A program made the position numbers and the translations under genes. This document shows, in pieces, positions 58,787 to 64,000 of a stretch of 64,000 bases of DNA. Every line of letters starts with the position of its first letter. The first letter of the stretch is position 1. The stretch comes from Berberis thunbergii. Lineage: Eukaryota; Streptophyta; Magnoliopsida; Ranunculales; Berberidaceae. The stretch covers positions 1-64,000 of the forward strand of contig QNQO01007614.1 of assembly GCA_003290165.1 (NCBI GenBank). Reading direction: 5' to 3'. The notes below the pieces were generated by a model, which was not told the origin of the DNA, ran no database searches, and saw only the letters and a list, made by a program, of their open reading frames with translations.

Positions 58787-58945
58787 CTGAGTGGAATTCA
58801 AATTGTTGGCTTGCACTCCCTGTCTTCACATCCCACACTATCGCAGTTTTATCCACACTGCCACTAAGAAGATAATCACCCTTTTTGTTCCACTTAAGAG
58901 AGAAGATCAGTCCTTTATGTTTGTTTAAAGTATTCCTGAGTTCAC
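58787..58945 (-). pseudogene. HOS15: Captured HOS15 (WD40) exon
   Basis: One exon of 159 nt, acceptor CAACTAG|GT and donor TCAG|GTATGT, open throughout. It encodes [20 protein letters not shown], then [14 protein letters not shown] and QQFEFHS, a WD40 repeat matching HOS15/TBL1-type proteins. In plants HOS15 acts with histone deacetylases in cold and stress gene control. No neighbouring HOS15 exon is present, so this is a fragment. The reading frame is intact, suggesting recent capture or weak decay. Confidence 0.85.
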
Positions 58946-60322
58946 CTAGTTGAGAGAAAATTAATCACCCAAAATCAGTGCTGCGATATTCAAAGTGAAA
59001 ACTAGTCGTGAATTTCACACAACCCATGAATGAGCAAAAGCATCCCAATATATATAATTAATCAAAATACCATTTTGTAATATATATACAGTGATATAAG
59101 TGATGAATTTGTTTTGAATCAGAATTATATAATCATATAAAAGGATACATACACTATTATTTCTTAATTGAATAAGTCTTCTCTACAAGGTGTTGATGAC
59201 AATTTTATTTTCAAACATATTCATACATAACATTTATAATAAGAGTATCATTCCCAAGGAAGGGACAACCTTAACTCAATTGCTTTTTAATAAATGAGAT
59301 CAAAGTAATAGATCCACCTATCACCAAGCTGCTTGTAAACATCAGGTATGCTAACGAGGTATTCTTACGTACCCGATCCTTCCTCACTTATCCAACAATC
59401 CTTTATAAACAACGTTCGTCAACTTTCTCACTGTGCTAGAAGTTTCTCCATATGCATCACTGAAATCTGCAATCCTCGATCTATCAGTAACTACATCACA
59501 AGGTTTTACAAGGAAACCTTAGAATCAGCAAAACTGTGGACAAAGGGCACATCTTTGAAAGCGAGAATCAAAAAAAAAATGGCATCGCAAAATGTTTTGT
59601 TAACCTAGGCATGATTCAGCTGAAATTGATTCTTTTACAAAGATAAATCAATTGACATATAAAAAATCCTTCAGGTAGGCATTGGTCACAACAAGGGACA
59701 AGGGTTACAAACCCTAACAAGCACAACCTTATCCATTTATACAGTTGTATCAATTCTTTGTCATATACTATCCCATTTCAACATTACCAGAAACGTATGA
59801 AAAACAAAAAAAGTTGTAACTAAACAAGTCCTACCAACTTTAATTCTACCTAAACTAGAAGAAAGTTGTGTAACAATATTTTACACTTAGAAAAGTAATC
59901 GGCAAGTTATTGAAAATCCTGATCAGATCAACAAGGATCATAAGTTATAACAACGAACATTATGTGAACTGATTGAGGAAAGTATACTGAACCTTTAACG
60001 GAATCACAATCCTAGATGACTTCATTGCAAAATTATTGATACGACTCAAGTGCAAGGTTCAAAGAAAGTTTCATTGCAAAATATGCCTCATCTGATTATT
60101 TTGAGGCCAAGAAACTAACTTGACATTAATTCAATATTATATGCCGACATACGTCAATGTAAACTTTCCAAACAAATTCTTGTGTGCAACATCATTTGCT
60201 GAGTTAAAAAAGAAGCATATACAACGAAAACAAAAAAAAACAAAAAAGGGGTAATGAAATATTCAACTCCAAACTTTCATACTTCAGGAAAAAAAAACAA
60301 AAAGACATAAAAAAAAACCCAC
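58946..60322. other. CACTA interior without recognised exon
   Basis: AT-rich, intron-like. A plus-strand frame at 59348-59608 has no domain. Probably intron and spacer sequence between captured fragments. Confidence 0.4.
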
Positions 60323-60401
60323 CTGAGTACCATATCCTTGTTTGCAATTAACTCTTTGCATAAGAGCTCAGAGGCAGCAGGAACAACTTCCATATCTAAA
60401 A
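60323..60401 (-). pseudogene. Unidentified captured exon
   Basis: A 79-nt segment on the minus strand with acceptor ATTTCAG and donor CTCAG|GTGGG. It encodes LDMEVVPAASELLCKELIAN then KDMVLR without stops. The parent gene is not recognised. The exon-like borders and the same strand as the other fragments suggest capture. Confidence 0.45.
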
Positions 60402-60821
60402 CTGAAATATGAACAACAAATTATGTAAAATAGAATTCTACAATAGAAAAAAATGCAAAATTTAAAATTAACTAAATAAAAAAAAAATAAAAAAAGGAAA
60501 CAATTACATACCTTTGACTTTGAAGGCTGCTAAAATTAAGAATGAAGGAAAACACTACAACACAAGGTTTCATATGGAAAACCTTCCAATCAAACAGCCG
60601 TGAACAAGGAAAACACAACTTAAGCTTATCTTTTCTTTTCTTTTCGTTGTTTTTAAAATAACACCTTAAATTTATCAAGTCAATGGTATAATACTAACAA
60701 AAACAGTTGAAACTCAAATGATAACACATTAGAGTGATCAAGTGTATGGTTGTGTAAAAATCATTTTTATTGCCAAAACTCAAGTAATGACAGAAATAAC
60801 AATGATAATAATAATAATAAC

Positions 60822-60968
60822 CATCATGGTTTGAATTGTCTTCCCTAATCCCATCTCATCAGCCAAAATGCCATTTAGGTTGTTGTTGAACAAGAGCATC
60901 CATTGAAGTCCTTCCAGCTGGTAAGGTCTTAGCTCTCCACCTTGAAGCATAGACGGTTGCTCAGTAAC
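60822..60968 (-). pseudogene. Captured SNF2-family ATPase exon (CHR12/CHR23-like)
   Basis: A 147-nt open exon, acceptor CTACAG|GTT and donor ATG|GTTATT. It encodes [36 protein letters not shown] and the Walker A motif [11 protein letters not shown]. This is the start of the helicase domain of SWI/SNF-type chromatin remodelers, closest by memory to CHR12/CHR23 of Arabidopsis. The remaining helicase motifs are absent, so it has no ATPase activity by itself. Confidence 0.88.
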
Positions 60969-61123
60969 CTGTAGAGTACTATATACTCACATAATTTTTG
61001 AATAGATTACAATACAGAAGTTTTTTCCTAGAAAGATACTGGTTCAACATTATAATTAGAAAGAAATTAGCAGAAGTGAATAAACTCCAGAATTAACATA
61101 AAGATCAATTGATATCAATATAC

Positions 61124-61226
61124 CTTAGATGAAATACATGTTGGCTCAGCAGAATTAACATAACTAGACTGCTTCAGTAAATCCAGTGAGCTGTCTACAT
61201 CCATCTCTTCACCAAATCGGAGCCCC
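61124..61226 (-). pseudogene. Captured pfkB sugar-kinase exon, downstream piece
   Basis: 103 nt, open, encoding FGEEMDVDSSLDLLKQSS to AEPTCISSK, with acceptor CTCTAG and donor TCTAAG|GTATAT. By position and acidic composition it fits the exon after the GCIMLER segment of plant pfkB-type kinases. Its phase does not match the preceding fragment (61358-61484), so correct joining would fail. Confidence 0.5.
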
Positions 61227-61357
61227 CTAGAGGTAACACTTTACAGCTTATTAGAAATTGTAGATGACAAAAGTAAACCAAAATAAAAATTGAAGACAAC
61301 CACTTAACACTTTCTTTCGTAGACCCATTGTTGAAGATAAAATGCTGGCAAACTAAC

Positions 61358-61484
61358 CACTTGTACTTCTCTCAAGCATTATGCAGCCATCCTTTCCAAG
61401 GGTGACAATAACAAATTTGATATTGGGCAGTTTTAGAGCCATGGACACAAGTGCACTTGGAATTGATGGGGCTCCTGTCCAATC
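61358..61484 (-). pseudogene. Captured pfkB sugar-kinase exon
   Basis: 127 nt, acceptor GGGCAG|GATTGG and donor AGTG|GTTAGT. It encodes DWTGAPSIPSALVSMALKLP, then NIKFVIVTLGKDGCIMLERS. This is a middle segment of the ribokinase-like (pfkB) fold of an uncharacterised plant kinase family. The catalytic DTTGAGD motif is not present in the window. Confidence 0.8.
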
Positions 61485-61601
61485 CTGCCCATTAGAGACG
61501 AGTATTTGTTAGACACAGAATTTGCAATGCAAATTAATAAATGCTACAACATTTATATGTAAAAACCAATGGTGAAAGATAAGGTAAGCAGTCTAATATA
61601 C

Positions 61602-61704
61602 CTGTGTCAACTCTCCAGCATCAGGCAAGTGCATGTTCAGATGGTTACAACAGTCTTTCGTATGCCGAGTTTGAAAAACTGGAAATTGTGACTCTTGGGC
61701 CAAT
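61602..61704 (-). pseudogene. Unidentified captured exon next to the pfkB piece
   Basis: 103 nt, acceptor TTTGGCAG and donor ACACAG|GTATAT. One open frame encodes LAQESQFPVFQTRHTKDCC and ends LPDAGELTQ. It precedes the pfkB exon on the minus strand in a compatible phase but does not resemble the kinase. The origin is unknown. Confidence 0.4.
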
Positions 61705-62012
61705 CTGCCAAACATTCAAAGCAAAACATATAAAGTGATCAATAATGAGCAACCAAGAGCAACAAAAAGATGAAAACAAATTTTAATTGAAACCATGCAT
61801 GAGACGTCATCAAGATTTACCCTTCATCTCAGAGTGTTTTGAGAAAACCACAAAACGGTGCCATAAAATACCAACAAAGCAACTACTGAAATGTGAGATA
61901 TAGTAATTAAAATAATGTTGGTACTCCGAGTATGTAACCTGCATTACATACACTGTAACTACATCACTTTTATGCGAGGGAGGAGGGGAATAGATGAACA
62001 AGAATGACTCAC

Positions 62013-62068
62013 CCACAAGACCATATTTCTGTAGGAATGCAGTAGTTGTTGCAGCATCCCAATCGTAC
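62013..62068 (-). pseudogene. XYLA: Captured xylose isomerase exon c
   Basis: 56 nt encoding YDWDAATTTAFLQKYGLV. Acceptor ATTTCAG|G, donor TGTGG|GTGAGT. It follows exon b in the correct phase. Confidence 0.88.
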
Positions 62069-62153
62069 CTGAAATAGCATTATTAATGATGTTATAATCA
62101 GTAGAACATCAGCAGACTGTGTAATGAATTGAGTCTAATGGCATAATGCATAC

Positions 62154-62199
62154 TGGTGCTTAGTAGGTTCTTGAGGCTTGGGTTCAATCAGCAATGTCC
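62154..62199 (-). pseudogene. XYLA: Captured xylose isomerase exon b
   Basis: 46 nt encoding TLLIEPKPQEPTKH, one of the most conserved segments of xylose isomerase, with a Glu that binds the metal in the family. Acceptor ATTTCAG|GG, donor CACCA|GTATGC. Confidence 0.9.
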
Positions 62200-62349
62200 C
62201 TGAAATAACGTTTAAGATTGTCAGATAGTCAAGGGAAATGTTAAATAGAAGTTTTGTATCAATGTTCCATCCCATGAATGGAGATATACCTTAAGAGTCC
62301 ATGTGTGGGTGTATGTGCTAAGAAAGTCACAACTCAAACAAAAGATTAC

Positions 62350-62400
62350 CATTGAATCCAATCTTTTCTTATAGGCCACAGCAGCTTGAAGAAAACTTGC
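62350..62400 (-). pseudogene. XYLA: Captured xylose isomerase exon a, frameshifted
   Basis: Encodes ASFLQAAVAYKK. It then lacks one A of a Lys codon run compared with the expected KKKIGF order, so the frame into exon b is lost. Acceptor TTTTGAAG, donor TCAATG|GTAATC. With exons b and c it forms a three-exon genomic fragment with introns, which shows capture at DNA level. Confidence 0.75.
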
Positions 62401-63523
62401 CTTCAAAAGAAAAAAATAAAAATTTTAAACATTTTAGTTAATAAGCATTTAGAAGGTCAATTTGGCATATGTCTCACATAGTAAGAATATACAAGGGAGG
62501 ACTAACACAGATAAGTAGGACATACACAGTATTTCTAGTACAAAACTAAAAGGATGAGATCAAAAAGCTGTGAAATATGCTAACAACAACCTAGGAAATA
62601 ATTTGAAAAATGTTTTTGATATGATTTCCAACCACTAAATTTGATTATAACACAAAGCAATACCCGTCCAACCATTTTTCTAAAACCATCTGTAGCTGCT
62701 AAAAAGCAGTAACAGCTACTTGTTGTTCATCATTTTCTGGGCTTGAAAATGCAGTTTCAACATATAGCCAAGCTTTACAGCTAACCACTCAAATGTGTTT
62801 TCCGAGTTTACATTAATCTTATCCAAATAAAACCAAAGACTGTAAACTGTATTCAAAATAATTTTTTTTTCTTGGGTTTTGACAATCCTAAATTGGAGAG
62901 GAAGGGTTGGAACTGCAACAATTGTGAGAGGTCAGGTAAGAATACCTCTATTCAATCCAGATGTTAAAAAGATTATCACTGCCTTGGAATCTCAATATAT
63001 TTTAAATCGATAGGATCACAATTCACAGTTAAACTACAACTTGTCAAGCTTGGAATCTCAATATATTTTCAATCTATAGGATCACAGTTAAACTACAATT
63101 TGTCAAGCTTACCATGTACCAACTTTCAAACAATTATAAATAAAATATGCATAGAAAATGCATCCGTATGCAAAATGGATTAATTTATGATGCACCCAAC
63201 AGATATAAGGTGCATAAGAATATCATACCAAATTGTCACTAGAGCAAAATGGCCTTCCCTTATCATAAATTCAGAAAACTTTAAAAAATAAACTGTAAAG
63301 GAAACCTAAAGGAACCTGAAACTCAATTTTACAAGCTTAAAGTCTAGGCTTGTTCCCTTCAAGTTTGGTTTCTGACTTGGTTAGAACAATATATAGAACT
63401 TGGCAAAAAAATATCAGATTAGCCAAGACTAACATCAAGTTGCATATAGCAACTCATTTAGTACTTTTAATATGAGAAACAAAGTGACTGTGTTTTACAT
63501 TTTTTTTATATATTGATACTTAC
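62401..63523. other. CACTA interior between captured fragments
   Basis: AT-rich, intron-like. The words TTGGAATCTCAATATATTTT and TCAAGCTT are repeated about 65 bp apart (near 62980-63110). No exon recognised. Confidence 0.4.
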
Positions 63524-63582
63524 TATATTTGTCTCTACGGAATCTGTATCTACTTTTAGCCCTTTGATTTTGTTCACTCCAT
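63524..63582 (-). pseudogene. Captured exon following the PQT3-like piece
   Basis: 59 nt encoding WSEQNQRAKSRYRFRRDKY, acceptor TTTTACAG|A, donor AAATATA|GTAAGT. The phase fits the upstream exon (63747-64000), so it is probably the next exon of the same gene. The sequence itself is not diagnostic. Confidence 0.5.
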
Positions 63583-63746
63583 CTGTAAAAGAAAAGGAAA
63601 AAAACACATTTTTCAGTTGCAAAACATAAGTGATGCTGAAATTGGAGGATATGTAAAGGAAATTTACATTCCATAGCAAAAGCGATACCTGAAAATGGAA
63701 CTTATGATAAGAACTGGCACTATGTAACTGATGAAACAGAAAATAC

Positions 63747-64000
63747 CTGCTTCCTGATGATGTTAAGGCAGAATGGGTGGGCGATGGGACTTTGATCTGG
63801 AGGAGTCGAGCAGGCTCCTTATCAGACAAGGGTCCTTGAGAACTTGACTTGGTTCTACTAGTTTCTTCACTACTAATATCTGGGTTTAAGAAGAAGTCAA
63901 TGGTCTTGCGGAGTGTCGCATTAGGTAGAAGATCATCTGTGAGTACATTTGTCGCTCCACAAATGCACATTAGATCTTTTGAGACAATGTAGTTCCTGAT
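63747..64000 (-). pseudogene. Captured PQT3/RBBP6-like E3 ubiquitin ligase fragment, continues past window
   Basis: The minus strand is open from the window edge: IRNYIVSKDLMCICGATN, then VLTDDLLPNATLRKTIDFFL and a Ser/Pro-rich tail to SALTSSGSR. The donor is GGAAGCAG|GTATTT. This is the end of the RING/U-box of plant RBBP6-type ligases such as PQT3, with the C-x-C and the conserved LPN-x-TLR-x-TI. The DWNN domain and the first half of the RING lie outside the window, if present. It is interpreted as a captured fragment because of its neighbours, but the gene could be longer to the right. Confidence 0.75.

Larger units (their letters stand above)
57452..64000 (-). mobile_element. CACTA (En/Spm-like) transposon with captured gene fragments, right end outside window
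   Basis: The terminus reads CACTACACCAAAAA, a CACTA-superfamily inverted-repeat end, and interrupts Tat copy 2 after a 3-bp site. Dense subterminal repeats follow. From about 58.1 kb to the window end the minus strand carries exon-intron fragments of at least five host gene families and probably a sixth, all in the same direction. No transposase motif was seen, so the visible part is non-autonomous. Membership of everything to 64000 is inferred, because no other element end or intact gene intervenes and Tat sequence does not resume. Confidence 0.8.

Noticed and set aside
60822..60968. Functional SNF2 remodeler gene
   Set aside because: Only one exon with Walker A is present. The rest of the helicase is missing and the neighbours are exons from unrelated genes.
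57452..64000. Helitron as the gene-capturing element
   Set aside because: The left end is a clear CACTA terminus with a 3-bp site and subterminal repeats. No CTRR end with hairpin was found at the border.

Overview
The window is nuclear DNA of a flowering plant with a repeat-rich genome. The evidence is a plant-type spliced gene with GT-AG introns, Ty1/copia and Ty3/gypsy elements of plant lineages (Athila, Tat, a chromovirus-like element), a plant RTE-type LINE, a TRIM, Tourist-like and hAT-like elements, a CACTA transposon and telomere-like CCCTAAA sequence. The species cannot be named from the sequence.

Only one intact host gene is visible: the small (beta, RAP30) subunit of general transcription factor TFIIF, on the minus strand. 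Six exons (26333-26133, 25405-25291, 5718-5588, 5451-5380, 5279-5130, 4856-4743) join in phase into 783 nt, or 260 residues plus a stop. Intron 2 is about 19.6 kb and is packed with mobile DNA: a complete RTE LINE with a 12-bp target duplication (12135-15310), a non-autonomous LTR element with a TATTA duplication (20230-23472), a hAT-like element (8107-9388) carrying a second nested repeat, and Tourist-like MITEs. The segment just upstream of the gene is tandemly duplicated, and one copy is split by a hAT-like element.

Left of the gene (572-3754) lies an internally deleted copia element on the minus strand. Right of the gene, 27.8-33.3 kb holds a pol-less Tat-lineage gypsy element on the minus strand. 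It runs directly into a head-to-head inverted array of telomere-like sequence (33.3-34.1 kb). From 36194 to 57451 two copies of another pol-less Tat element lie in tandem and share an LTR. The first copy is interrupted by an Athila element flanked by inverted instead of direct LTRs, and by a TRIM with three LTRs nested in its satellite-like 3' repeats. Both Tat families keep the antisense extra ORF known from this lineage.

At 57452 a CACTA (En/Spm-like) terminus with dense subterminal repeats interrupts the second Tat copy, and everything to the window end appears to lie inside that transposon. On its minus strand it carries exon-intron fragments of at least five unrelated host genes and probably a sixth: a PQT3/RBBP6-like ubiquitin ligase, xylose isomerase, a pfkB sugar kinase, a SNF2 chromatin ATPase, the WD40 protein HOS15, and probably an ABCB transporter. 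All are in the same orientation, so the element may transcribe a multi-gene chimera. This gene-capturing CACTA element is the most unusual object in the window.
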